Positions 52,845 through 61,603 are shown, counted from the first letter of the stretch. The stretch is DNA of 64,000 nt from an uncultured Eubacterium sp. (GCA_900545305.1 UQYD01000001.1:62001-126000); one strand, 5' to 3'. Numbers and translations: made by a program. Notes: a model not told the origin generated them from the letters alone.

Positions 52845-55472
52845 ATGGGTAAAAAGTTTGTATATTTATTTTCAGAGGGCAACGACCACATGAGAGAATT
52901 ACTCGGTGGTAAAGGTGCTAACCTTGCAGAAATGACTTTGCTTGGTATGCCAGTTCCTCAGGGCTTTACAATCACTACTGAGGCTTGTACTCAGTATTAT
53001 GCTGATAATGAAACTATAAATGATGAAATTCAGCAACAGATTATGGAATATATAGGTAAACTTGAGGAAGTTACAGGAAAGAAGTTTGGAGATACTGAAA
53101 ATCCACTTTTAGTTTCTGTTCGTTCTGGTTCAAGAGCATCTATGCCTGGTATGATGGATACTATTTTAAATCTTGGTTTAAATGATGTTGTTGTAGAAAC
53201 AATAGCGAAAAAGACTGGTAATCCAAGATTTGCATATGATTCATACAGAAGATTTATACAGATGTATTCAGATGTAGTAATGGGTGTAGGCAAGAAGTAT
53301 TTTGAAAAGTTGATTGATGAACTTAAAGCTGAAAAGGGTGTTAAGTTAGATACAGAGCTTACAGCTGATGACCTTAAGAGACTTGCAGAACAGTTCAAGG
53401 CAGAATATAAATCAGAAATAGGAAAAGATTTCCCAACTGACCCTAAGGAACAGTTAATAGGTGCTGTTGAGGCTGTTTTCCGTTCATGGAATAATGAAAG
53501 AGCTGTATACTATAGAAAGATGAATGATATTCCTAGTTCTTGGGGTACTGCCGTAAATATTCAGTCTATGGTATTTGGTAATATGGGCGAAACTTCAGGT
53601 ACAGGTGTTGCATTTACTCGTAATCCTGCTACTGGTGAAAATAAACTTTTTGGAGAATTCCTTATGAATGCACAGGGCGAAGACGTTGTTGCCGGTGTAA
53701 GAACTCCAAGAAAAATTGACCAGCTCAAGGAAGTTATGCCGGAAGTATATGACGAATTCGTAGAAATTTGTAATAAACTTGAAAATCACTATAAAGATAT
53801 GCAGGATATGGAGTTTACTATTGAAGATAAGAAACTCTATATGCTACAGACTAGAAATGGTAAAAGAACAGCAAAGGCTGCTTTAAAGATTGCTTGTGAT
53901 TTAATTGATGAAGGTCTTATTGATGAAGAAACTGCTCTTTGTATGATAAATCCAAAGCAGTTAGATGCTTTACTTCATCCACAGTTTGATGATGAGGCTT
54001 TGAAAAAGGCTGAACCAGTAGCTGTTGCTTTGGCAGCTTCTCCAGGTGCAGCTTGTGGTCAGATTGTGTTTACAGCTGAAGATGCTGTAGCAAAGGCTAA
54101 GGCTGGCGATAAGGTTGTTCTTGTTAGACTTGAAACTTCTCCAGAAGATATTGAAGGTATGAACTATGCACAGGGTGTACTTACTGTTAGAGGTGGTATG
54201 ACATCTCATGCAGCCGTTGTTGCAAGAGGTATGGGTACTTGCTGTGTTTCTGGTTGTGGCGAAATAAATATTGATGAAAATGCTAAGAAGTTTGAACTTG
54301 CTGGCAGAACTTATAAAGAGGGAGATTGGATTTCTCTTGATGGTTCTACTGGTTGCATTTATGGCGAAGCTATTCCTACAGTTCCAGCTACAATAAGTGG
54401 CGAATTTGAAAGAATAATGAATTTAGCCGATAAGTATAGAACACTTGAAGTAAGAACAAATGCTGATACTCCAAGAGATGCAAAACAGGCAGCAACTTTT
54501 GGTGCACAGGGTATTGGTCTTTGCAGAACAGAGCATATGTTCTTTGATGCAGACAGAATTTCAGCTATGCGTGAAATGATTTGTTCTGATACAGTAGAAG
54601 AAAGAGAAATAGCTCTTGATAAACTTGAACCTATGCAGCAGGGCGATTTTGAAAAGCTTTACGAGGCTATGGAGGGTAAGCACGTTAATATTCGTTTCCT
54701 TGACCCACCACTTCATGAATTCCTTCCTACAGCAGAAGAAGATATTGAAGAAGTTGCAAAGGCACAGGGTAAGACAGTTGAACAGATTAAGGCTATTATT
54801 GTTTCTCTCCACGAATTTAACCCTATGATGGGTCATAGAGGTTGTCGTCTTTCTGTTACGTTCCCAGAAGTAGCAAAAATGCAGACAAAGGCTGTAATTA
54901 AGGCTGCTATTAATGTAACTAAGAGACATCCAGAGTGGAATATTGTTCCAGAAATTATGGTTCCTTTAGTTGGTGAACTTAAAGAATTTGCTTTTGTTAA
55001 GTCAATAATTACAGAAACAGCTAATAAGATTATTGCTGAATCAGGAATTGATTTAAAATACAAAGTAGGTACTATGATTGAAATTCCAAGAGCAGCTTTA
55101 ACTGCTGACGAAATAGCTACAGAAGCTGAATTCTTCTCATTTGGTACAAATGACCTTACACAGATGACATTTGGTTTCTCAAGAGATGATGCCGGTAAGT
55201 TCCTTGATTCTTACTATGCTAATCAGATTTATGAACACGACCCATTTGCTACACTTGACCAAAAGGGTGTTGGTAAATTGGTAAATATGGCTGTTCAGAG
55301 TGGTAAGAGTACAAGACCAAATATTATTCTTGGTATTTGTGGTGAACACGGTGGCGACCCTGCGTCTATTGATTTCTGTCATAGAGCAGGTTTGACATAT
55401 GTAAGTTGTTCTCCATATAGAGTTCCTATTGCAAGACTTGCAGCAGCACAGGCAGCTATAAGAAATAAATAA
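52845..55472 (+). CDS. ppdK: Pyruvate, phosphate dikinase
   Basis: An 875-residue PEP-utilising enzyme that interconverts pyruvate, ATP and phosphate with PEP, AMP and pyrophosphate; in anaerobes it often runs glycolytically. The ATP-binding domain (~1-340: GGKGANLAEMTLLGMPVPQGFTI), the phosphohistidine domain with GGMTSHAAVVARGMG (~residue 455) and the PEP-binding barrel (~530-875: catalytic Cys in GICGEHGGDP) are all present. It has its own promoter and terminator and codon use of a highly expressed gene. No regulatory protein gene is nearby. Confidence 0.97.
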   Translation: MGKKFVYLFSEGNDHMRELLGGKGANLAEMTLLGMPVPQGFTITTEACTQYYADNETINDEIQQQIMEYIGKLEEVTGKKFGDTENPLLVSVRSGSRASMPGMMDTILNLGLNDVVVETIAKKTGNPRFAYDSYRRFIQMYSDVVMGVGKKYFEKLIDELKAEKGVKLDTELTADDLKRLAEQFKAEYKSEIGKDFPTDPKEQLIGAVEAVFRSWNNERAVYYRKMNDIPSSWGTAVNIQSMVFGNMGETSGTGVAFTRNPATGENKLFGEFLMNAQGEDVVAGVRTPRKIDQLKEVMPEVYDEFVEICNKLENHYKDMQDMEFTIEDKKLYMLQTRNGKRTAKAALKIACDLIDEGLIDEETALCMINPKQLDALLHPQFDDEALKKAEPVAVALAASPGAACGQIVFTAEDAVAKAKAGDKVVLVRLETSPEDIEGMNYAQGVLTVRGGMTSHAAVVARGMGTCCVSGCGEINIDENAKKFELAGRTYKEGDWISLDGSTGCIYGEAIPTVPATISGEFERIMNLADKYRTLEVRTNADTPRDAKQAATFGAQGIGLCRTEHMFFDADRISAMREMICSDTVEEREIALDKLEPMQQGDFEKLYEAMEGKHVNIRFLDPPLHEFLPTAEEDIEEVAKAQGKTVEQIKAIIVSLHEFNPMMGHRGCRLSVTFPEVAKMQTKAVIKAAINVTKRHPEWNIVPEIMVPLVGELKEFAFVKSIITETANKIIAESGIDLKYKVGTMIEIPRAALTADEIATEAEFFSFGTNDLTQMTFGFSRDDAGKFLDSYYANQIYEHDPFATLDQKGVGKLVNMAVQSGKSTRPNIILGICGEHGGDPASIDFCHRAGLTYVSCSPYRVPIARLAAAQAAIRNK

Positions 55473-55482
55473 AATTCTATTT

Positions 55483-55510
55483 ATCCCGTATCATAATGGT
55501 ACGGGATTTT
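55483..55510 (+). terminator. Intrinsic terminator of ppdK
   Basis: Perfect 8-bp stem ATCCCGTA (55483-55490) with TACGGGAT (55500-55507), then a short T-run. Confidence 0.8.
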
Positions 55511-55576
55511 AGATTTAGATAGTGGATTGGAAAGAAAATCCGATGTATTGATTAGTGTAGAAAGGAAGATTTTTTA

Positions 55577-56104
55577 ATGACTAATGCAGTAATTGAAAAT
55601 ATGGTTAATAGAAGAAGTATAAGAAAATACAAGCCTGAACAAATTAAAGATGAGGAATTACAGGCTGTTATAAAGGCTGGAGAGTATGCTCCTACAGGAA
55701 TGGGTATGCAGTCACCTAAAATGGTTGTAGTACAGGATAAGGAAACTATTAAATTATTGTCAAATATAAATGCAAAGATTATGGGTGTTGACTCTGACCC
55801 ATTTTATGGAGCACCAACAGTAATTGTTGTATTTGCTGATAAGGCTTGTAGACCAACTTATGTAGAAGATGGTTCTTTAGTGTTGGGTAATCTTATGAAT
55901 GCAGCTCATTCCGTAGGATTAGGCTCTTGTTGGATTCATAGAGCAAAGGAAACATTTGAAACTCCAGAGGGTAAAGAGCTTATGAAAAAGTGGGGCATAG
56001 CTGATACTTGCGTTGGTATAGGTAATTGTGTTTTGGGCTATGCAGATATGCCTATGCCAGAACCTAAAGAGAGAAAGAAAGATTATGTGGTTATGGTGAA
56101 GTAA
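55577..56104 (+). CDS. Nitroreductase-family FMN oxidoreductase
   Basis: A 175-residue FMN enzyme: NRRSIRKYKPEQIKDEELQ carries the phosphate-binding Arg/Ser, GEYAPTGMGMQS the second FMN loop, and AAHSVGLGSCWIHRAKE and GIGNCVLGY the C-terminal strand region. Reduces quinones, nitro compounds or flavins with NAD(P)H. It starts behind AGGAAG and is followed by a terminator, so it looks monocistronic and not part of the Ter locus downstream. Confidence 0.9.
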   Translation: MTNAVIENMVNRRSIRKYKPEQIKDEELQAVIKAGEYAPTGMGMQSPKMVVVQDKETIKLLSNINAKIMGVDSDPFYGAPTVIVVFADKACRPTYVEDGSLVLGNLMNAAHSVGLGSCWIHRAKETFETPEGKELMKKWGIADTCVGIGNCVLGYADMPMPEPKERKKDYVVMVK

Positions 56105-56136
56105 AAATATTAAATGATGAACAGTTAATATTAGTT

Positions 56137-56167
56137 AAGGAATGTATAGAAATATACATTCCTTTTT
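56137..56167 (+). terminator. Intrinsic terminator of the nitroreductase gene
   Basis: Perfect 12-bp stem (56137-56148 with 56153-56164), 4-base loop, followed by TTTTT. Confidence 0.85.
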
Positions 56168-56219
56168 GTGTAACAATAAAATAATAGCATGGATAATATC
56201 TTTAATAATAATTAAACTA

Positions 56220-56248
56220 TTGACATTATAAAAAACTATTGATAGAGT
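56220..56248 (+). promoter_or_regulatory. Possible sigma-A promoter of the Ter PRTase operon
   Basis: TTGACA (56220-56225), 17 bases, TAGAGT (56243-56248, four of six matches), about 90 bases before the PRTase ATG. The gap after the nitroreductase terminator holds nothing else I recognise. Confidence 0.45.
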
Positions 56249-56337
56249 AGATATATAAATTATTATGATTAACAGAATTTAATTATAGAATAAGTATGGT
56301 TCAAATTAAAATAATATATAGAAAATTGGTGATTAAT

Positions 56338-57438
56338 ATGAAATATTCTGAGCAAAATTTAGTAAAAATTGCAAAAAGAGAAAATAATAAAAAAAGAAGT
56401 TATCTTTTGGTAAATCCTTTACAGGGAAAGCATATACCCGTTTCGCCGATGAAGGCAATGCAATTATTTGACTCTTTAGCTGATAAAATTAAGGATAGAT
56501 ATAAGGACGAAAAAATATTATTCGTAGGCTTTGCTGAAACAGCAACAGCAATAGGAGCAAGAGTAGCTGTAAATCTTGGGGCTAATTATATACAAACAAC
56601 TAGGGAAATTATACCTGACGTTAATTATATGTTTTTTTCGGAAGAACACAGTCACGCAACAGAACAGAAATTAGTCAAGAATGATATAGATGGTATTATA
56701 AAAGAAGTTGATAGAATTATATTTATTGAAGATGAGATTACTACAGGGAAAACAATTTTAAACATAATTGATATTTTAGAAAAACAATATCCAAATAAGT
56801 TAAAATATGGTGTAGCATCACTATTAAATGGTATGACAGATGAACATTTATCGAGATATAAAAAAAGGAAAATAGAAATTCAATATCTTGTAAAGACAGA
56901 CCATAGTGATTATAAAAAATATGCTGATAAATATATAAATGATGGAGATTATATTTGTAATTTGTCAGATGAAAAAATAGAAGTTCCTATACTTAATATA
57001 GAAGGAAAAATGGACGCAAGACGACTAGTAAATGGAAAGAAATATGAAGAAGCATGCCAAAGACTTTGGAATAAAGTCAATGAAAAAATTGGGAATATAA
57101 AAAAAGAAAAAATATTAGTTGTAGGAACAGAAGAATTTATGTATCCTTCTCTGTATATTGGTAGTATGCTAGAAAATTTAGAGAATGAAGTAAAATGCCA
57201 TTCAACAACTAGAAGTCCAATTATGGTAAGCAGGGACAAAGAGTATCCGTTACATACTAGATATGAATTACGTAGCTTATATGATAGTGAAAGAAAAACT
57301 TTTATATACGATATAGATAAATATGATAGAGTGCTTGTTATTACAGATTCGTCTTTGTTAGAAAAAAAGGGTATTATTTCTTTGGTAAATGCCTTAAATG
57401 AGAAAAATGAAAATATTGTGGTTATAAGGTGGTGTTAA
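56338..57438 (+). CDS. Ter-module phosphoribosyltransferase with TRSP tail
   Basis: A 366-residue protein of the PRTase type found in tellurite-resistance (Ter) gene clusters. The N-terminal half (~1-230) is a phosphoribosyltransferase: PLQGKHIPVSP start, VGFAETATAIGARVA, and the PRPP-binding loop IIFIEDEITTGKT. The C-terminal third (~235-366) matches a TRSP-type tail, including MDARRLVNG, VVGTEEFMYPSLYIGSMLE and HSTTRSPIMVS. It probably adds or removes a ribose-phosphate group in making a nucleoside-like metabolite (inference from known gene clusters). I start at ATG 56338, after GGTGAT. It overlaps the next frame's upstream region and forms an operon with it. Confidence 0.85.
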   Translation: MKYSEQNLVKIAKRENNKKRSYLLVNPLQGKHIPVSPMKAMQLFDSLADKIKDRYKDEKILFVGFAETATAIGARVAVNLGANYIQTTREIIPDVNYMFFSEEHSHATEQKLVKNDIDGIIKEVDRIIFIEDEITTGKTILNIIDILEKQYPNKLKYGVASLLNGMTDEHLSRYKKRKIEIQYLVKTDHSDYKKYADKYINDGDYICNLSDEKIEVPILNIEGKMDARRLVNGKKYEEACQRLWNKVNEKIGNIKKEKILVVGTEEFMYPSLYIGSMLENLENEVKCHSTTRSPIMVSRDKEYPLHTRYELRSLYDSERKTFIYDIDKYDRVLVITDSSLLEKKGIISLVNALNEKNENIVVIRWC

Positions 57439-57440
57439 GA

Positions 57441-58490
57441 TTGAGAAGTTCGTATAATGAAAAAGATGTTATTTTACTTTTAAAAGATATTACTGGAATG
57501 GTTGAACCACAATCTACAGAAGAAAGAGAAAAGTTAATTCAATCAGGAAAACATTATAGTGAAATGCTTCCAATCGAATATGTACCTACTGAAAAATATA
57601 TGGAGGTTTATAAGGAAACACTAAAAATATATGCTAAACCTACAGCATTGGCTATAGGAAATTTGGCTGATAAAATAATAAATAAAAGGGGAAGTAATGT
57701 TGTCATAGTTTCACTAGCCAGAGCAGGCACTCCAATTGGAATTTTAGTTAAGCGATTTATAAAAATGAAATATAACATAGATATTCCACATTATTCTATT
57801 TCTATTATTAGAGGACGTGGGATTGATAATAATGCAATGAAATATTTGCTAGATAACTATAAACCAGAACAACTTTTGTTCTTAGATGGATGGATTGGAA
57901 AGGGTGCAATTTACAATGAGCTGAAAAAAGATATTTCTGAATATGAAGGTGTTTCATCAGAAATTGCAGTTGTTGCAGACCCTGCAAATATAACTGAACT
58001 TTGTGGCACACACGAGGATATTATAATTCCAAGCTCATGCCTTAATTGTACTGTTTCAGGGCTTATTAGTAGGACTTTTCTAAGAGATGACATAATAGGA
58101 AAAGATGACTTTCATGGAGCTATTTATTATGGAGAATTGAAAAAAGCTGACTTATCATACGATTTTATAGAAAAAATTGAAAAACAGTTTGATAAAGAGT
58201 CTAGTATAAAATCTGAAATGATTTCAGGTTTGGGAATAGATGAAGTATACGAAATTGCTAAAGTATTTGATATAGATGATATTAATTTAATAAAACCAGG
58301 AATTGGCGAAGCTACAAGAGTATTACTTCGTAGAATTCCTTGGAAAATTCTAATAGATATTAGATATAAAGATGATGCTCAATTAGGTCATCTAATACGA
58401 CTTGCTGAAGAAAAAAATGTTCCGATTGAATATTATCCTTTAAGACATTATAAGTGTTGTGGTATAATTAAGAAAATATCTGACATATAA
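57441..58490 (+). CDS. StiP-family Ter protein with PELOTA-like RNA-binding tail
   Basis: A 349-residue protein of the StiP type, first described as a second PRTase-like family and later called a cysteine protease. Visible: SYNEKDVILLLKDITGM, ERERLIQSG-type helix (here EEREKLIQSGKHYSEML), VVIVSLARAGTPIGILVKR, ISIIRGRGIDNNAMKYLL and LLFLDGWIGKGAI. CLNCTVSGLISRT contains two Cys. The last ~85 residues fit the PELOTA-type RNA-binding domain. I chose the TTG at 57441, eight bases behind AAGGTGG, over the GTG at 57429, which overlaps that site. It follows the PRTase gene by two bases. Confidence 0.85.
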   Translation: MRSSYNEKDVILLLKDITGMVEPQSTEEREKLIQSGKHYSEMLPIEYVPTEKYMEVYKETLKIYAKPTALAIGNLADKIINKRGSNVVIVSLARAGTPIGILVKRFIKMKYNIDIPHYSISIIRGRGIDNNAMKYLLDNYKPEQLLFLDGWIGKGAIYNELKKDISEYEGVSSEIAVVADPANITELCGTHEDIIIPSSCLNCTVSGLISRTFLRDDIIGKDDFHGAIYYGELKKADLSYDFIEKIEKQFDKESSIKSEMISGLGIDEVYEIAKVFDIDDINLIKPGIGEATRVLLRRIPWKILIDIRYKDDAQLGHLIRLAEEKNVPIEYYPLRHYKCCGIIKKISDI

Positions 58491-58535
58491 TTTTTATAAT
58501 TATTGAAATTGAAACGTAATTGTTGTATTTTTTTG

Positions 58536-58573
58536 TTGAGGTTATTATAAGTTAAATCTTGTAATAACCTCAA
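58536..58573 (+). terminator. Terminator between the StiP-family and CitE-like genes
   Basis: Perfect 11-12-bp stem (58536-58547 with 58562-58573) between convergent genes. Forward strand is followed by a T-rich stretch. Confidence 0.65.
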
Positions 58574-58577
58574 TATT

Positions 58578-59537
58578 TTATTTTATACCATAAACATCTG
58601 CTAAAAATAATACTTTTGATGCCCAATTAATATGAGTTTTGTATTCATTCATTCTTTCGTTAGATAAATTGCCAGCAACGAGATTATTTGAATCCTTATT
58701 CCAGTTTAGTATAGATTGGGCATCGTTGTAATCTGATTGAGATACTTTGAATGTATCATTTACAATATTAATTTGATTAGGATGGATAATGGTTTTACCG
58801 ATAAATCCACACAGTTTATCATCTTTTATTTCCTGAATAAGACCTTGCTTCCAATTTGGTCCTGAATAGTATTCATACACAGGTCCAGAAACGACATAGT
58901 CCATTCCATATACAGCAATTATATCTGAAAAAATATCTGAAATAGGTCTGATTTTATGTATTGACTCATCAAAGTGCCTTCTTAATCCAAACATATTACA
59001 TAAATCATTACCCCCAACTCTAATGTTTAAGACGAGCTCCTCTATTTTGGATAATTTGTCTTTAAGCTCGTATAAGATATTATATCTTGAACGTAAATCA
59101 ATAATAGAAGAATTTTCATATATTGGCATTACATATAGTCTTTTTTTTGAAATTTCATTTACTTTAATAATGGCTTGAATATAGCTATCAGCATTTTCTG
59201 TTGAAAATTTTGGTATAATATAGCCGGTAATAATATTGATACTGTTTCCAAATGCTTTAGTAAGTTTAATTATTTGTTGAGAATTTCTTACTCTAATAAA
59301 TATTTTTGGAAGATAGAAGGAATTAGTTTTATAATTATTATAAATAGAATTAATATTATTTACGAGTATGTTTTCGGCAATTTCTATATGTTTATCGTTT
59401 ATAGTATCTTCTAAGCAAAAAGCAAGTGAAAAGTTATTACCAAATTTTTCTTTAGTAAGAGTATCTACTATACTAATTTTATTAGCTGGACAGTAAAGTA
59501 AAGGACCGACACTATAATATAAAATATTATTTTTCAA
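58578..59537 (-). CDS. CitE-like TIM-barrel lyase of the Ter module
   Basis: A 319-residue member of the HpcH/HpaI-citrate-lyase-beta-like fold, of the type found in Ter clusters. Visible: VGPLLYCPANK at the start, LAFCLEDTIND (metal-binding Glu/Asp), IFIRVRN, LNIRVGGNDLCNMFGLRR, YVVSGPVYEYY and GFIGKTIIHPNQ, all hallmarks of the CitE family C-C bond lyases. It is divergent from terD and convergent with the StiP gene, unlike the usual single operon. The start is a TTG at 59535-59537 with GGAGTGA about 10 bases away. Substrate unknown. Confidence 0.85.
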   Translation of the reverse strand: MKNNILYYSVGPLLYCPANKISIVDTLTKEKFGNNFSLAFCLEDTINDKHIEIAENILVNNINSIYNNYKTNSFYLPKIFIRVRNSQQIIKLTKAFGNSINIITGYIIPKFSTENADSYIQAIIKVNEISKKRLYVMPIYENSSIIDLRSRYNILYELKDKLSKIEELVLNIRVGGNDLCNMFGLRRHFDESIHKIRPISDIFSDIIAVYGMDYVVSGPVYEYYSGPNWKQGLIQEIKDDKLCGFIGKTIIHPNQINIVNDTFKVSQSDYNDAQSILNWNKDSNNLVAGNLSNERMNEYKTHINWASKVLFLADVYGIK

Positions 59538-59721
59538 TATTTAATCACTCCTATTATATATATTTATCTATATTATATCATATATTTAAAAAATGGTTTG
59601 AAAATTTTTTATTAAATAGGACTGTTTAGGGTTAAAGCAATATTTTAATTAAATTTATCTAATAATTTCTAAATAAAATTAGGTGATAATAAAAAAATAA
59701 AGATATAGAGTGTTTTTAGCT

Positions 59722-59750
59722 TGTAATTTATGAATATTTATGATACAATA
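59722..59750 (+). promoter_or_regulatory. Distal sigma-A-like promoter for terD
   Basis: TTGTAA (59722-59727), 17 bases, TACAAT (59745-59750). It would give a leader of about 120 bases. Confidence 0.5.
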
Positions 59751-59821
59751 AGTACATAGAAAATTGAATTTGTATTATTGGAATATAGATTGATATAAAT
59801 CTGATAATATTTGTTTTTTAA

Positions 59822-59851
59822 TTGATTATGTAAATAAAAATTTAATATAAT
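59822..59851 (+). promoter_or_regulatory. Proximal sigma-A-like promoter for terD
   Basis: TTGATT (59822-59827), 18 bases, TATAAT (59846-59851), about 20 bases before the AGAGGAG ribosome site's ATG region. Confidence 0.55.
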
Positions 59852-59877
59852 GTGGTTTAAAGAGAGGAGTTTTTGCT

Positions 59878-60459
59878 ATGCCTATTAATTTATCAAAAGG
59901 ACAGAAAGTTGATTTAACAAAGGGTAACCCAGGATTAAAGAAAATTATGATTGGGCTTGGCTGGGATGTAAATGCATTTGATTCAGGTACAGATTTTGAC
60001 CTTGATGCTGCAGCATTTATGCTTGGTGCAGATGGTAAATGCCCAAGTGATAAAGAATTTATTTTTTATGGTAATTTAAATCATGCTACAGGAGCAGTAA
60101 CTCATATGGGTGATAATCTTACAGGAGAGGGCGAAGGTGATGATGAACAGATTCAGATTGATTTGTCAAAAATTCCTTCAAATATTGAAAAGATAGCTTT
60201 TACTGTAACAATATATGAATCAGATGCTAGAAGACAAAATTTTGGTCAGGTTTCAAATGCTTTTATTAGAATTGTAGATGAGTCTACAAATACAGAGCTT
60301 ATTAGATATGATTTAGGTGAAGATTTCTCGATTGAGACAGCAGTAGTTGTTGGAGAACTTTATAAAAATAATGGTGAATGGAAATTTAATGCAATAGGTA
60401 GTGGTTTCCAAGGTGGTTTAGCAGCTTTATGTGGACATTATGGTATTAGTGTTGCATAA
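59878..60459 (+). CDS. terD: TerD-family stress protein (Ca2+-binding)
   Basis: A 193-residue TerD/TerZ/CABP protein of beta-sandwich fold, which binds calcium and works with TerC and other Ter proteins at the membrane during tellurite, phage, acid and other stress. Characteristic: [13 protein letters not shown] at the start, [13 protein letters not shown] and [10 protein letters not shown] with the calcium-binding Asp residues, [34 protein letters not shown], and [14 protein letters not shown]. It has an AGAGGAG site, its own promoter, and a terminator, and is otherwise the only TerD paralogue in the window. Other Ter loci often have several. Confidence 0.95.
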   Translation: MPINLSKGQKVDLTKGNPGLKKIMIGLGWDVNAFDSGTDFDLDAAAFMLGADGKCPSDKEFIFYGNLNHATGAVTHMGDNLTGEGEGDDEQIQIDLSKIPSNIEKIAFTVTIYESDARRQNFGQVSNAFIRIVDESTNTELIRYDLGEDFSIETAVVVGELYKNNGEWKFNAIGSGFQGGLAALCGHYGISVA

Positions 60460-60488
60460 ATGATATTGATACTAAAGAATTTGATATG

Positions 60489-60524
60489 AAAAAGGTGTGG
60501 TAAAATTTTACTGCACCTTTTTTT
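60489..60524 (+). terminator. Terminator between terD and the HAD gene
   Basis: A long, nearly uninterrupted stem (AAAAAGGTGTGGTAAAA from 60489 with TTTTACTGCACCTTTTT, two wobble pairs) and T-run lie between terD and the HAD gene, which has GAGGTGAT directly after. HAD expression therefore depends on read-through or another promoter. Confidence 0.7.
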
Positions 60525-60538
60525 GAGGTGATGATTTA

Positions 60539-61306
60539 ATGATTATATTAAATACAGATTTAGATAATACGATTATTTATTCATATAAACACGATATTGG
60601 GAATGATAAAATAAATGTAGAAATATATAAGGAAAAACAAATTTCATTTATTACAAGAAAAACTTATAGCTTACTTAAGAAATTAAATAAGGATATTCTA
60701 ATTGTGCCAACATCAACAAGAACTATTGAACAGTATAATAGAATAAATCTTAATATAGGAAAAATAAAATATGCTTTGGTATGCAATGGAGGAATACTTC
60801 TTGTAAATGGAGTTAAAGATGAAAAATGGTACGAAGAATCCTTAAAAAATGTTTCTGAAAGTAAACAGGAATTGGAGAAAGCAATTAATTTACTTACAAA
60901 AGAAAATAGAAGGACAATGGAATTAAGATTTATTGAACAACTTTTTATATTTACAAAATGTGTAGAGTCAGAAAATGTAGTTGAAGATTTGAAAAAAGTG
61001 CTTAACAAAAATTTAGTAGACGTTTTTAATAATGGAGAAAAGGTATATGTTGTTCCTAAACGATTAAGTAAAGGTGTGGCAGTAAAACGTTTTAAAAAAT
61101 ACATAAAAGGGGATTATGTTATTTCAGCAGGGGATAGCGAGTTTGATATTTCAATGTTGTGTGAGTCCGATATTGGTTTAGCTCCTTATGGATTTAGTGA
61201 AAAATATAAAATTGATTCTGATATTATTGAGGCTAAAGAAAATGAAATTTTCTCAGATTTTCTGCTTAATAAATGTTTAAAAATAAAAGATACTTATAAT
61301 GTTTGA
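60539..61306 (+). CDS. HAD-superfamily phosphatase of the Ter module
   Basis: A 255-residue Cof/sucrose-phosphatase-like HAD hydrolase, resembling those encoded in Ter clusters. Motif I is NTDLDNTIIYS, motif II VPTSTRT, and the motif IV region is SAGDSEFDISML; the cap lies between (~80-175). Its start IILNTDLDNT and the TTEQYNRI-type helix (here RTIEQYNRINL) match Ter-associated HADs. It probably dephosphorylates the product of the PRTase/StiP pathway (inference). The ATG follows GAGGTGAT. It ends shortly before a bidirectional terminator. Confidence 0.85.
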   Translation: MIILNTDLDNTIIYSYKHDIGNDKINVEIYKEKQISFITRKTYSLLKKLNKDILIVPTSTRTIEQYNRINLNIGKIKYALVCNGGILLVNGVKDEKWYEESLKNVSESKQELEKAINLLTKENRRTMELRFIEQLFIFTKCVESENVVEDLKKVLNKNLVDVFNNGEKVYVVPKRLSKGVAVKRFKKYIKGDYVISAGDSEFDISMLCESDIGLAPYGFSEKYKIDSDIIEAKENEIFSDFLLNKCLKIKDTYNV

Positions 61307-61360
61307 AACTAAATATTCATTAATAGAACCAACGTATAAAGGTATGGTTGTATTAATGAG

Positions 61361-61410
61361 TGAAAAAAATAACACAAATTGCTAATAAAAATTGCAATTT
61401 GTGTTATTTT
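61361..61410. terminator. Bidirectional terminator between the HAD gene and the small Cys protein
   Basis: A perfect 16-bp stem (61367-61382 with 61394-61409) flanked by A-run on the left and T-run on the right, between convergent genes. Confidence 0.85.
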
Positions 61411-61417
61411 AGTACTA

Positions 61418-61603
61418 TTATTTTAAAAGTTTTTCAGTTAAGGTTACATCATAATAATATGCGTGTTCCCCATGATACGAACAATTACTTGGACAAGGAC
61501 CACCCATATGCTTTAAATTACTTGGACCACTCATACTTGTGAAATAAAAATCAGTGATAACAACATTCCCACATAAATTACATTTCCACGCTACCTTTGT
61601 CAT
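61418..61603 (-). CDS. Small Cys-rich protein, probably zinc-binding
   Basis: A 61-residue protein with CNLC at positions 8-11 and CPSNC at 37-41, plus nearby His residues (44, 47); the layout suggests one zinc site. It begins behind a strong AAGGAGAGG, ends before a perfect bidirectional terminator and is convergent with the Ter HAD gene. Its family is unknown to me. Its own promoter was not pinned down, so it might be the distal gene of the downstream reverse cluster. Confidence 0.75.
   Translation of the reverse strand: MTKVAWKCNLCGNVVITDFYFTSMSGPSNLKHMGGPCPSNCSYHGEHAYYYDVTLTEKLLK

Larger units (their letters stand above)
59538..59877. other. Divergent control region between the CitE-like gene and terD
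   Basis: This 340-base, strongly AT-rich gap has no gene I can support. Facing terD it contains two sigma-A-like promoters. Facing the lyase gene a TATAAT is seen (around 59570-59580, reverse strand) with a poor -35 box. Confidence 0.55.

Noticed and set aside
54561..54929. Reverse open frame of 122 codons inside ppdK
   Set aside because: Antisense to a clear, highly expressed dikinase gene and Cys/Asn-rich in a way typical of antisense shadow frames.
61360..61542. Forward open frame after the HAD gene
   Set aside because: It starts inside a perfect bidirectional terminator and is antisense to the small Cys protein gene, which has a strong ribosome site.
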